64,000 nucleotides of DNA from Branchiostoma floridae (taxonomy: Eukaryota; Chordata; Leptocardii; Amphioxiformes; Branchiostomatidae), in the NCBI RefSeq assembly GCF_000003815.2, contig NC_049986.1:8839487-8903486 (forward strand), given 5' to 3'. Positions 1-11,600 of this stretch are shown here, in pieces; position 1 is the first letter of the stretch, and every line of letters begins with the position of its first letter. Made by a program: the position numbers and the translations under genes. The notes beneath the pieces were generated by a model. The model saw only the letters and a list, made by a program, of their open reading frames with translations. It did no database searches and was not told where the DNA came from.

Positions 1-1
1 G

Positions 2-376
2 TACGACAGATCCAGTAGTGTTGCAAGCGTCAATGATGCCAGATTGGACCTGTTTGCCCGCAAGCAGAGACCATATGAAGCCATTCCTCCAACGAAGGAA
101 GCACTCCGTCAGCACGCAAAACGCGCTGCTTATCAGGCGGGCTGCATATGGAGTCAGTCAACACTCCGCCAACCAGAAACACAGAGTCCCGCTGACTGGG
201 GATAGGCGAAGAGCGAAGACACATGGAAGGTCTTCTGGACAACACTTCCACCTATTGCAGAGAGTTGCCAACAGCTGACCAAGTGTGGATGCAAGCTGGA
301 ATGCTATGGAAGATGCAAATGCTACAAATTCGGTCTTCCTTGCACTGGACTGTGTAGCTGCAAATGTGAGATTTAA
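2..376 (+). pseudogene. 3' end of an invertebrate protein with a CxC-rich tail, one nonsense codon
   Basis: Read in frame from base 2, this gives a continuous protein end. It contains LFARKQRPYEAIPPTKEAL and later a Cys-rich tail with spaced CGC, CKC and CSCKCE groups, and stops at TAA 374-376. I recognise the motif pair (the LFxRKxRPxExIPPTxxAL segment, a DWGW-like segment, then a CxCK tail) as recurring at the C-terminus of uncharacterised invertebrate proteins; I know no function. The frame is broken once by TAG at 203-205, just where the family usually has Trp after DWG, so a TGG-to-TAG change fits. The rest stays open, so the decay is light, or the TAG is an allele or error. It lies upstream of the VWD exons and is not joined to them. 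Confidence 0.5.
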
Positions 377-1126
377 CCTCATTGGTGCAAGTAAGATGTT
401 GTTAGGACTATGTAAAAGATTCACTGTAAGTGTAAGTAAAATAAGCCCTCCAACAGTCGTCGCGGCCACGATATACATGTACTATAAACTGAACAGCCAA
501 GAATGTTATTTGGCAGATCTTACAGCAGGTCTTACAGCTGTATTGAATTTGTTCTATTTTTAAACTTAAGTTTTACACACTCAACACAACGGAACGCAGG
601 GAACACGCCATAGCTAACAAAACAAACAAAAAGTCATGTTTCACAGATTTGCTATAACGATTGCATACTCTCAGGCATAGATAATGCTGTTCTGTTCAGT
701 TCTCCATGATGAAATTTGCTTCGTGTTGAAAGATGCTGCACAGACTGGAAACCTCACGTGAGTGCCATCCTATTCACTATACCAGTGCTCCCATACTCAC
801 TCCTTCAAATTAATCTACAGAAGGCTGGATCCTCGTTTTTTTTAGGTGGCAAGTATACTTAACAAAATTACTAAATATAGGTTGGCATTCATAGTAGTGA
901 ACGAATATGACGACCGAGGACTGATGGTGTTTTAATTATTCATTATGGACTCTTCACTGTTCAGTTTGATAAGGATGGCAATGACTATCAATGTCAAAAA
1001 AATGTGGAACATTCTAGTTGTGTAAATAAAATATTTCGTCACAATATGTCCTAGTTTGTCTATAATTCTCACCATCTGTTGCTCACAAAAGTATTTAAAA
1101 AAAACTCATTAGAAGGTTGAGAGGTG
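377..1126. other. no recognisable feature
   Basis: AT-rich sequence with stops in all frames. An AATAAA-like stretch near 1024 has no gene in front of it except the pseudogene fragment. I see nothing else to annotate here. Confidence 0.5.
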
Positions 1127-2205
1127 ACCATTTAGCTTTCCCATAGTCAAAAACCCACTTTTAGACATTTTAAACGTCCGAAGTTGTTCCGCTTCGAATT
1201 CGGCAGCGGCAAAAACGCCCCTGTAGTTCCAACGCAAGTTCCTAGGGAGACCAAATTTAAACTTACGTCACTTCTTCCTTGCACCAACAGCTTTCCACCA
1301 CATAAAAGTCATGACTGTAGCATGTTTCGAACAGGAGATACAAAGCCCGGAAGGTCTTCTGCAGTACCAAAAAGCGCCCTTAGGAGCAATTTGGCAGCGG
1401 CAAAAAACGCCACTGCAGTTCCAACGCAAGCTGCTAGGAAAACCAAACTTACATCACTTCGTCCTTACGCTAACAGCTTTATACCACATAAAAATCATGA
1501 CTGTAGCTTGTTTCAAACAGGAGATACAAAGCCCGAAAAGTCTACTGCAGTACCAAAAAGCGCCCCTAGGGCAATTCGGCAGCGGCAAATAAGAAACGCT
1601 GCTGTAGTTCCAACGCAAGCAGCTAGGGAAACCAAACTTACGTCACTTGTTCCTTACCCTACCAGCTTTCTACCACAGAAAAATCATGACTGTAGCATGT
1701 TTAGAACAGGAGATGCAAAGCCCGGAAGGTCTGCTGCAGTACCAAAAGGCGCCGCTAGGGGGCGCCAAAAGTCAAATAAAGTGGCCCGCGTACTTTTTCA
1801 AAACAGTAAAGTCTAATGAGTATCTGTACTAAGTTTGGTGCTTGTATCACAATTGTAGTTGAACATTTAGCTGTCCCATACTTTTAGACATTTTAAACAT
1901 TCGGAGTTGTTCCGCTTCAAATTCGGCAGCGGCAAAAAAAAACGCCCCTGCAGTTCCAACGCAAGCTGGTAGGGAGACAAAACTTACGTCACTTCATCCT
2001 TACTACAACAGCTTTCTACCACTTAAAAATTATGACTGTAGCATGTCTAGAACAGGAGATACAAAGCCCGGAAGGTCTGCTGCAGTACCAAAACGCGCCG
2101 CTAGGGGGCACCAAAAGTCAAATCAAATGGCCCGCGTACTTTTTCAAAACAGTAAAGTCTAATGAGTATCTGTACCAAGTTTGGTGCTTGTATCACAAAG
2201 TGAAA
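1127..2205 (+). repeat. tandem repeat, ~185-190 bp unit inside a larger unit
   Basis: The motif GGCAGCGGCAAA recurs at 1202, 1393, 1578 and 1925. Each copy is followed by a similar block with GTTCCAACGCAAG, a CATGACTGTAGCATG-like stretch and CTGCAGTACCAAAA. The outer segments also repeat: TTTTAGACATTTTAAAC at about 1160 and 1877, and AAAGTCTAATGAGTATCTGTAC at about 1808 and 2156. Unit length is not a clean multiple of three across copies, and the open frames over it are repeat-derived, so I do not call a protein. Related sequence occurs at 7590-7760 and 24890-25090, which marks a dispersed family. Confidence 0.75.
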
Positions 2206-2355
2206 GATTTTTTCAGTTATCTGCCCCAATTGGTCAAAATCTAATTTGGAATGCGCTTTTTCACTCTTCAAGTGCACTGATATGTTAGCATCAAACTTTG
2301 TGTCTAGCACACTTCAATTCATTTGACAAGAAATTATTCTCTATGTCCCTGACAG

Positions 2356-2603
2356 ATAGAGCAATATGCTATGCAAACGGAGATCCGCACTTCTGTACCC
2401 CGGACGGAAGTCGTCATCATTTTCAAGGCCCCTGTAGATACACGTTCGCCAAGGACTGTGTGGGCAACGACTTTACCGTAGAAGTACAACACGAACCATT
2501 GGACTCCAGGCTACAAGTTTCACGTGTGCGAAGTGTCTACGTATACAAGGAAACGAAAAGAAAAATAAAATACGTCTGTGTCGAAAGCGACAATACTGTT
2601 CAG
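2356..2603 (+). CDS. exon: VWD domain 1, first part
   Basis: The exon opens after ...CCTGACAG in phase 1 and closes before GTGAGT in phase 0. It encodes the classic start of a VWD domain: [14 protein letters not shown], then [15 protein letters not shown]. It aligns closely along its length with the exon at 49205-49449 of the second D assembly, and the borders match. I saw no upstream exon in 1-2355, so the protein is 5'-open here. Confidence 0.85.
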
Positions 2604-5600
2604 GTGAGTAACATTATTATGTTAGTCGAAGGGTTCTGTTGCCTATTTGTCTAGTATAAAACAACAACTTTGCTTCCAGCTTTTAACGTTTACTTAATAA
2701 TTTGGAGCTTCCAAGACTCTAGATGTAGGCCGATTCCCGGTCTTCAAACTAAAACTGTGTTACATATACATTACTAGAAATGTTTGAATATATTTTGCTC
2801 CATCGTTTTGCTTTAACGTCGGAGTTACAAGTAGTTAAAATTACATTCTTTTTCTTCAAGGTGGACGGAGTAGTCCAGGCGGTTCCCTTTACCACGGTTG
2901 ATTTCGACGTCCGTATGAGCGGCAGGTTTGTTCGAGTAGAGTTGGTGGACTTGTGCGTGGTAGTTTTCTATGATGGGCGTCACCAAGTCAAGGTTAGCAC
3001 ATTACAAACGATTCTACATTTCGTCATGTGCGGCTATAGCGATTCTCCAATCTGATATGTTGTGTACAGACAGGTATTCTATTATCTTTATGGCGACGCC
3101 TCAGAGGCAGAGGCATTCTTTATAGTATTACAATCGCTTTGAAAATATTTTTAAAAATTGCACGAATGTATTCCCTAGGGAATTAGCTTTGAGGTTGCCC
3201 TTGCCTGTTTGGTCTTTTGTCGGAACAGAAATGGTGTTTGTTTCTTGGTATCTTAAAGGCACATGCACTGTTTCGGGCAATTTGCTTCTTTCAGCACAAG
3301 TATGTTTTTTCTGCTTCTGCAAATGAGAGTTTTGTGTTTATATTACAACTTTTAATCCCTTTGAGTGTTCTTTGAGAGAAATAAGAACACTATGTTAAAG
3401 CTTTAATGTTTCAAATACGTTTTGTTTCACCTATGAACATAATACTTTGAATTTACAAAAAAAATATTTGAAACAATGCTTATTTTCAAGATGTTTGTAG
3501 AAAGCACTAAGGCCACGACTGTCTACATTGAAAAAAACTACTCATTTGCAAGACAAACAATTCACACGATTGCCTATACCTTTATTTCATCAACATATAC
3601 ATCAAACACACGTTTGTCACATCTCAAGACACAAACAACGAGAATATAAACACCGTGCAGAGCAAGACATAGACATGTCTCATAACTCTGGATTTACTTC
3701 TATAGCAATGACTCTTTGTAATTAGAAAATACTTTTGTGTAATTCTGTTGACCTTGTAACAAATTGTTTGCATGGTTATTAGTACTACAAAATTCCTGGA
3801 ACTATAGAGTGATTGGCAAGCCTGACTGCATATATATTGACTTCCGTTTTGTTGAGGTTGTGTTGCAGGTACAGTTAGCATTAATGCCGTCCAAGTTTAA
3901 CTCTTTCTTGTGACTGTTGTCGTTGTCATCATGCAGAGCTGAAAGAAATACAATAGAATAGATTAGGTATAGTTAATACATGTTGACAGACCCGAACATC
4001 TTCCATGATCAATATATGTCAACATGTATGAATCCCCAAGGGTTTCTTTAGATTGCTTAGCTGTCAAATGTCTTCTTTCACATATTCAAGAAATAAAGGT
4101 TCAAAGAAACAAAGTTCCCAATCTAATAGATCAACCAGCACCCAACATTCAATAATAGATTTCGACTAGTTTTCAATGCCCCACTTTTTCCTTCAAACGT
4201 CCTTTTTTTTCAACCCACCGCTCAACCCATTGTTCTTTGGATACTGAAACTTTATGGGCAATAAGAACAATGAGATAACAAACCTCGCTGTTCAGGAAAA
4301 CTGTTCGGACAGCATCCGGCTATGTAACTGGTTCTCATGACCAGCTGTGGGGTCTGGTGGGGTCATCTTTCCATCCTTCATATGTTGTAATTCCTTGTGA
4401 GAGAAAAAAGAAAAATGTGGAATTGCTCCCAACTTTGATTTACGGTAATTTCATACATTTTCCTCCGTTAGCTGTTCGAAAATGTTTGCGATTGATATTG
4501 TATGTAATATCCAGTGAAAAAATCTATCTGGCCAAGCACACTGTGTTTCTGTTTTGTTATTTGGTGGTACTGCTTAAGAGGACTTCTCTAATTGAATGAT
4601 GTTAAATTCTTCATGGTCTTTCTCTTTTTTCTTAATGAAAAATATCACGGGTACTGGTCAGCCCCTTACAGTAGCTCATACATGCAGCTAATTAGTAAAA
4701 GAGGATACCTTCCGAAGGGATTATCTTTGAATTCTTTCTTCATTGGAAACACCATAGCCTCTTCTTATACTTTGGCTAAAGATAGAGCTTGGCCTCTAAT
4801 TCAAATGAAAGTAACAAATATCTCAAATTCATCTGGGTAAGTACACGTGTGATAACTCAAGTTAGGCATTGAACAAAATATCTTCTATTTTTGAGGAAAC
4901 TGAAGGATATTTGTCTAAACCACACCTTAATAAAGATTGGGGCAAATATATTTTGTCCTGCATGCCAAAAACAGTTTATACTGCGCGACTTTCTTTGGAA
5001 AACACATAATCAAGAAAAGCAACCGAGAAGGTATGTTTGGCAGGGACACAACTGATTTATTAATAATAACAAGCGTTCGTGGAACTCAACCTCCGTGAAA
5101 TGGGTGAGGGTGTTTTTTATAGACATCTCAGGGGCTAGCCTAACAGTATATGATACGTCCGATTGGCAAAATTGTCCGGAATTCTACAGGAATTTTCCCG
5201 CGCCTATGTAGTTGCATCATCCCTTTGGAGTGGAATAATTTGGGTTCACAGATTGTCATTGTATTTGGAATGCAGATAGTTTTTGTCATGGACTGTGAGC
5301 GAGCGAGTGAGCGAGCTTAGGAGATGCCTTACATAATCAAATTTTATCATAAAAATCAGGGGCTAATTTGCATAGATAATGAGGACGGTTTATAAGCCTA
5401 CTTCATTTCATAATAGCAGATACTCAAACATAAGGCACATATAACTAGCAAAGAGAGAAATATTAGCCTAACTGAGTAGTGTACTAGTATGTCCGATTGG
5501 TAAAAATTCAAGGAATTTACAGCAAGTCTTCCGCGCGTGCGCAATTGCATCATCCCTTTGGAGGTAATAACACGAGAAGGGTTGACGGATCGTCATGATT

Positions 5601-8600
5601 TTTGATCACTAGATAAGGCCATATTGATTTGATTATATGGATGACATCCGCGCTCGTACCAATTTTCGTCCGTTTCCAAAAAAAAAAGTTTTCGACCACA
5701 CAATAAATTGTGCAAAGCAGCTGTAAAATGAGCACAAATATTCCGTCGATTGACAAAAGTATCAGAAAACAGATAACTAATGCCACAGAATGCCAAAATA
5801 AATCTAAAGTCAAAGAATAAGATGTGAAAGGACAGAAAGAAAAAAAATCTATTGCTGGTAGGGGGAGGTACCTGTACAGAAAATTCAGGTCCAGAGGATC
5901 ATTTCCAGGTCCGGACATGAACCTGGACCTTATTGTGGAGACTTCAGAACTGGCGATACTCAAAACAATGGTAATTGGTCAATTTTGCTACAAAGGAATC
6001 TGTTTGGTGGATTATTGGACTCCCACTGGCATTTTAAAATCCCGTCCACATGTAATAAAGGCTAACTGTCTCTGTACCTTTGACTGTAGAAACTTGGTAC
6101 AATTGACTATAAACTCTACTTGACTTCGCTCTTGTTGTTTTCTTGGCCCCCGGTAAGACCCCCAAATGCCTGCCGACATAGTGTGTACGTTTTGTAATCG
6201 GCGAAACTTGTTCCTCTAATTTTTTTTCAGGTCTATTTTTTTCGGATTGGTCCAAGAAAAAAAATATGTTTTGCACCCGTACGATGTATCGTTCACTACA
6301 CCTAACTGTTGGTATACCATACTTGTATGTGTGTTCAGTCCTATGTTCAACCTTCTTGGCCTCTTTGATTTTATACTAAAGGCAACTTGTTTTTGGCCAA
6401 ACTTTTATTTATTCGCTCGCTCGCATCAGTTTTGGAGTTCCCAAAGGATGTCATCCATATAATTAAATCAACATTGCCTAACTTGGGGGATGCCTTCTAT
6501 AATCAATTTCTATTAATGCAAGCCAGGGGCTAGTTTGCACAATTAATTAATCCGCAGCATTTAATAACAGGGCAGTCAAACGTATTACACTTGTAACTGA
6601 AAAAAGAGATATTTATAGATATTAAATATGCAAATTGCTACCTAGCTCCGCAATGTAGTACGCTATATACTTCCAAAGTGTATAATAGACTATCGAGATA
6701 AAACATGTCAATATTGACGTTTCCACAAAGTAATATAGATTTTTACAACCCTCTTTACGTATAATATACGACTCCTGCAATACAAATCATTATTGCCGAC
6801 TTGTTGCTTGCAACAATGATGATGTAACATTCTTTGTTTCACAATGCAGTCCACTACACTGTGTATCCCATATGTCTAATGTACAATCCCTATAAACAAT
6901 CTCATCAATGACTACAAGTTACTGTGAAAAACAAACCCTGCTTCGTTCAACAATGTATTGTACTGGTAGTAACTGTTACATGTACAACCCTTTTAAAACG
7001 TATAGTATACGCCCCTGTATACAATATCATCATTGCCCTTATTCTTGGTCTACAGATTATCAAATCTGATAGGAAACATGTACACCCCATCATGTATAAT
7101 GTACTGTCCCTATAGTACCATTTCAAGGCCGCAACTATGACCTTTGGGATCACTTCCTGTGGGGACGGGGTAAGTCCATGCACAACTGCATCCCACCCTG
7201 GTATCGGCATGACGTAATCACCTAAATATAGGACTATTGCGTAATACCCATTGTAAAACCCTTTTTCCACGTACAAACATCCCCTGCAAACCGTCAGAAG
7301 CCACTAAACAAAAAAAATAACGCCTCGTGCGTTTCTTCTCCTTCTCAAGAGCTACCTATATAACCAAAATTCAGATCAATCTGTTCTGGCGTTAAGCAGA
7401 TATTTTGTTCACAGACTCGCAATGTAGAAGGCTTCTACACATACCTATTGTATTATGCAAATTGCCACCTAATTTGCATAAAAAGCATACAATTATGTAC
7501 ATCATTACGTGAGCTATCTGCATATCTACAGTCATTAAGATCCATCAACCCCTGCTTACATTATTCCTTCTCGAAACCTAAAACAAGAATTACTTTCACC
7601 GCCCCTGCGAAACCCCTAGGTGGCCAAAACTTACACACCTTACTATGCTTTTACACAGCTACCTACCACTCAAAAATCATCACCCAAACAAGTACCAAAC
7701 AAAAAATAGCAAAACCGGAAGTTCTGCTGCAGTACCATAACACGCCGCTAGAGCGCCCTGCCGTAACGCAATTCCTGCCGTTCCTTTGTCATGTCTAATC
7801 CTACCCACATACCAAATATCAAAACAATCCATTTACGCGTTCCCCAGTTATCAGGCTGACAAACGACCCCCTGACATAAAAACAGCAGTGATTACAAACC
7901 CTTCGTTTCACGAAGGGAATTAGCGGAAATAGCACGTAACATAAAACTTGACTAAGATGCATTAATCTGGCCATGTACTTGTCCATGAACTTGACCATAA
8001 ACACTAACTTGAACTTGACCATAGACATGAACTTGAACCATAGCAATGAACATGAACATAAAGTAAGCAATGAAAGTTACGCAATATCGAAATATGATTT
8101 TGCGGATTACAAAGGTTCGATCAAAACCACAAGGGCAGAGTATCTCAAAACAACAGCAGTAGGACAAAAAACGCATCTCAAAAACAATAGCAGTTGGACA
8201 AAAGACGTACATAGGAATACAAGGGCTTTAAAGGTACTGAAAGTGTCAGATATATGCAATGTGTGGATCAGTTTGGTACCGCCAGCCGGCTACCCCAACC
8301 CTAAACTCCCCTACTCTCCAGGGGCCAGGATGGAGAGGGGAGGGGGAGGTAGGAGGGGTGCTGCAAACGGCAGAGTAAATGTTTACTCACTCAGACGTAG
8401 ATCGTGTAGAAAATGGACTTCATAACAGCCTTTAAGTCCTGTATAGCTTCATGTACAGTTAAGTATGTGTTAATAAAAAATACAAGGATAACTCTTATAT
8501 GATGAAACGTCAATACTAAGGCGAACTTATCAAACAACTGGAACTGAGAGAAAGAAGGCAACCTACACATCTTTCCCTCGACCGCAGGCGTATGACCGTA

Positions 8601-11600
8601 TACATCTCGGAAAAATAACATTGTGAAATACATTTCTAAGCTATGAACGTATACATTTCTTAAAGGCGCCTGACCACTCGGATAACTAACGTAGTGAAAC
8701 ACATTACTAAGCTATGAACGGATATAATTCTTACAGGCGTTTGACATCTTCGGACAACTAACATAGTTAAATACATTATCAAGCTATGAACGGATGTATG
8801 CCCGAAGACCATCGCCCCATGGCGCGAAGTTGGGAGTCGGAGGCACCGGTTTGAGCTGCATAAGTGGCAGCGCCTATCCGGAAGGACCGGGCCGTGTATG
8901 CGCGTGGATCTAAGTTTGCATGCTGTGCGCATGTGCGTAGGACGTGTGAGAAATAGTCGCTTGATACTGGGCGGCCGCTGCGGTACAGAAAGAGGCAACC
9001 TGTGCACTTTCCGCGCAGCGAGAGGTATTTGGTGAAGTTGGCCACTGGGCAATAAGAGCTACCAGGCTGGGAGGCAATAGAGAAAGTTGGAGGGAGACCT
9101 GGGGCACTGTGTTTGTAAGTGCGGAAGGTCACTGAGAGGGAGGGTTAGGGTGTCTGCACCGTAACATCTGTGAGATGTAGGGTGTGATTGGAGGAGCTTG
9201 TGGCCGTAACTTCAATTATTCAAGCTAGCGAGTAAAATGTGAACAGAAATAGGGTCTTATACAACTGGTGATCATAAGAGGACATTAGGACCGATGTTTT
9301 GAGGATACTAGGTGTGATGGGTCGCCTACCGTCAGGGCGTTGTGATTTGCGGGCAGCGTGCAAACGCTTCTGGATTACGAAGGCTTGCGACGGATCGGGG
9401 ATTCCCAACATTTTATGGACAAAACCGATGGCCGATAGCTTTGATGATATATTGGCGGCCGCCAAGCCTTCGTTATACAGGTAAACCGACAAACTGAGTT
9501 AGGAGATCGGTTGAGATCGGTGGGATAGCCAAGTCGGACTTGCAGGGAGAATTTACCGAAAAGCTGCCATGCCTGACGGTAGGCGCGGAGGGTGGAAGGG
9601 GCTAGCGACGAAGATAACAGATCATTTATGGTCCGATTAAGGTGCTCGGTTGCAGGTGTGGCGGTATAGTTGTCGTATGAGGGTCCATATGTTGGAAGCC
9701 CGCTCGGAATCGGTTGATCTGTAGGCGGGAAAGAGTGTCAGCCATTATGTTTTGTTTGCCAGGCACATGAGTGGCCCGGTATAGGATATTACGGCGTAGA
9801 CAAATGAGAACAAACCGTCTAACTAAGGGCATTATTAATGGTTTCTTGAATCTTGGAGGTCTGGCGTTTAATAATATGCACTAGGGATTTGTTGTCGGTG
9901 TGTAACAGAATATTGTGGTTAGCCCACGGTTGCCCCCACACGTGAAGGGCTACTACAATTGGGTAGAATTCCAGAATTGTAATATTGCGAGAACACAGGG
10001 AGGGAGGTCACGAGCCGTAGAACCACGCTGTCCCGCAAACCGCACCGTTGCCGAGTGAGGCGGCTGCATCTGTGTATAGGTGAAGGTAGAATTGGAAATG
10101 AAACGCTCATCCAGGAAGAAGGACCGGCCGTTGAAATCTTTAAGGAAGGTATGCCACATGTGCAAGTCACGACGTACGTGTTGCGGGATCGAAATGTTAC
10201 AATTTGGAGGAGATTGGGATTTGGTGAGGTCAATGAGGCGACGTAAGCATGCACGTCCCGGCGGGACGACCTGGCAGACGTGATTGGGCAGGCCTACCAG
10301 CGACTGAATTTGTTTAAGAGTGGTGCTGGAGAGCCCTAGGAAGAAGGATAATTGGTCTTGGCATTTTGTAAGTTTCCAAGGGGAGTCTACCCTCCATCGC
10401 GACGGTGTCAAGTTCGATGCCGAGAAAGGACATCGTGGTATCTAGTGTGTAGGTCTTCCCCTCCGCAAGGGGAACGCCTACATCTTCACACATGTTAGAA
10501 AAGGTATTGAGATCGTGATAACACTGTCGGTAGGTCGTAGCGGCAAACAAAAAATCATCAAGGATGTGTGTAGGAAAACGAATGTGTAATTTGGTACGTG
10601 CGATCCATTCTAGGGCGGAACTAAAGCTCTCGAATATCGCACATGACATTGAACTGCCCATTGGGAGGCATTTGTTGAAATAGAAGTTCCCATTCCAATA
10701 GAACCCTAACAGGTGGTGGTCATGGGGATGTATAGGTGTCAGGCGGAAAGCGGACTCGATGTCTGTTTTAGCAAGATAGCAGCCTGGACCCAGAGATTTG
10801 ATGTGGCCGATGGCGGTATCGATAGATGCATACGTCACAGAGGACAATTCTGGGGGAATCCCGTCATTTACCGATAGCCCCTTTGGGTAAGAAAGGTCGT
10901 GTATTAGCCTGAATTTTCCTGGTACTTTTTTGGGCACGGCATATAATGGCGATAAAAAGAGATTGTTGAAAGGAGGCGAGGAAAAGGGGCTGGATATCCG
11001 TCCGGCTTCAACTTCCCGCGTATAAAAATGGGAATCGTTTGGTTGGGGTGGAAAAATTAGAGGGCGGGACCGCGGGACGAAATATTCTAAGGGGAAGCTG
11101 AAAGCAAAGCCGTCTAACACAGATACTGTTTGTCTCGTTGGGGGTAACCTCTAAGGTAATACTGAAGAGAACTAACGTCTACGGGAGTTGGTAGCGTTCG
11201 CGGCGTTTTTTTGGGTGCATTGGGAGCCTTTGTGTGTTCCACTGTTGCAAAAATAACATGCATGTTTGTAGGGGCAGACGGCTTTGAAGCATTGGTCATC
11301 GGGCCTGTGGTAGCGAAAACAGTACCCGAGAGGTACGTCTTTGGGCCGGGTTAGGGTGGTGTCACCCCGGCGGGTCGGGACGCTGGTCTGGGAGGCCGCG
11401 GCCTGATCTGGAGGGGAAAGGCCGGTGAGAGCATCTACATATAGCTGTAAATGTGGAGTGTTCCAGGGCGTGTCGGGAGATGTTTCCCTGTGATGGCGGA
11501 ATTGCTCGTCATACTTCGCCCACTGCGCTCTGCGGGAGGCTTGGTCGCGGATAAGATACGAGACGAGGTGTGGGGGAGCTGTTGTCTGTTGGGGGTGCTG

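Noticed and set aside
1184-1816. 210-codon open frame with internal repeats, looks like a repeat protein
   Set aside because: It follows a DNA tandem repeat whose units (191, 185, 347 bp) are not a constant multiple of three, and all frames are fairly open; no start context or domain.
5290-5320. CRISPR-like or other array at the GAGC repeats
   Set aside because: A short simple repeat with no spacer structure.
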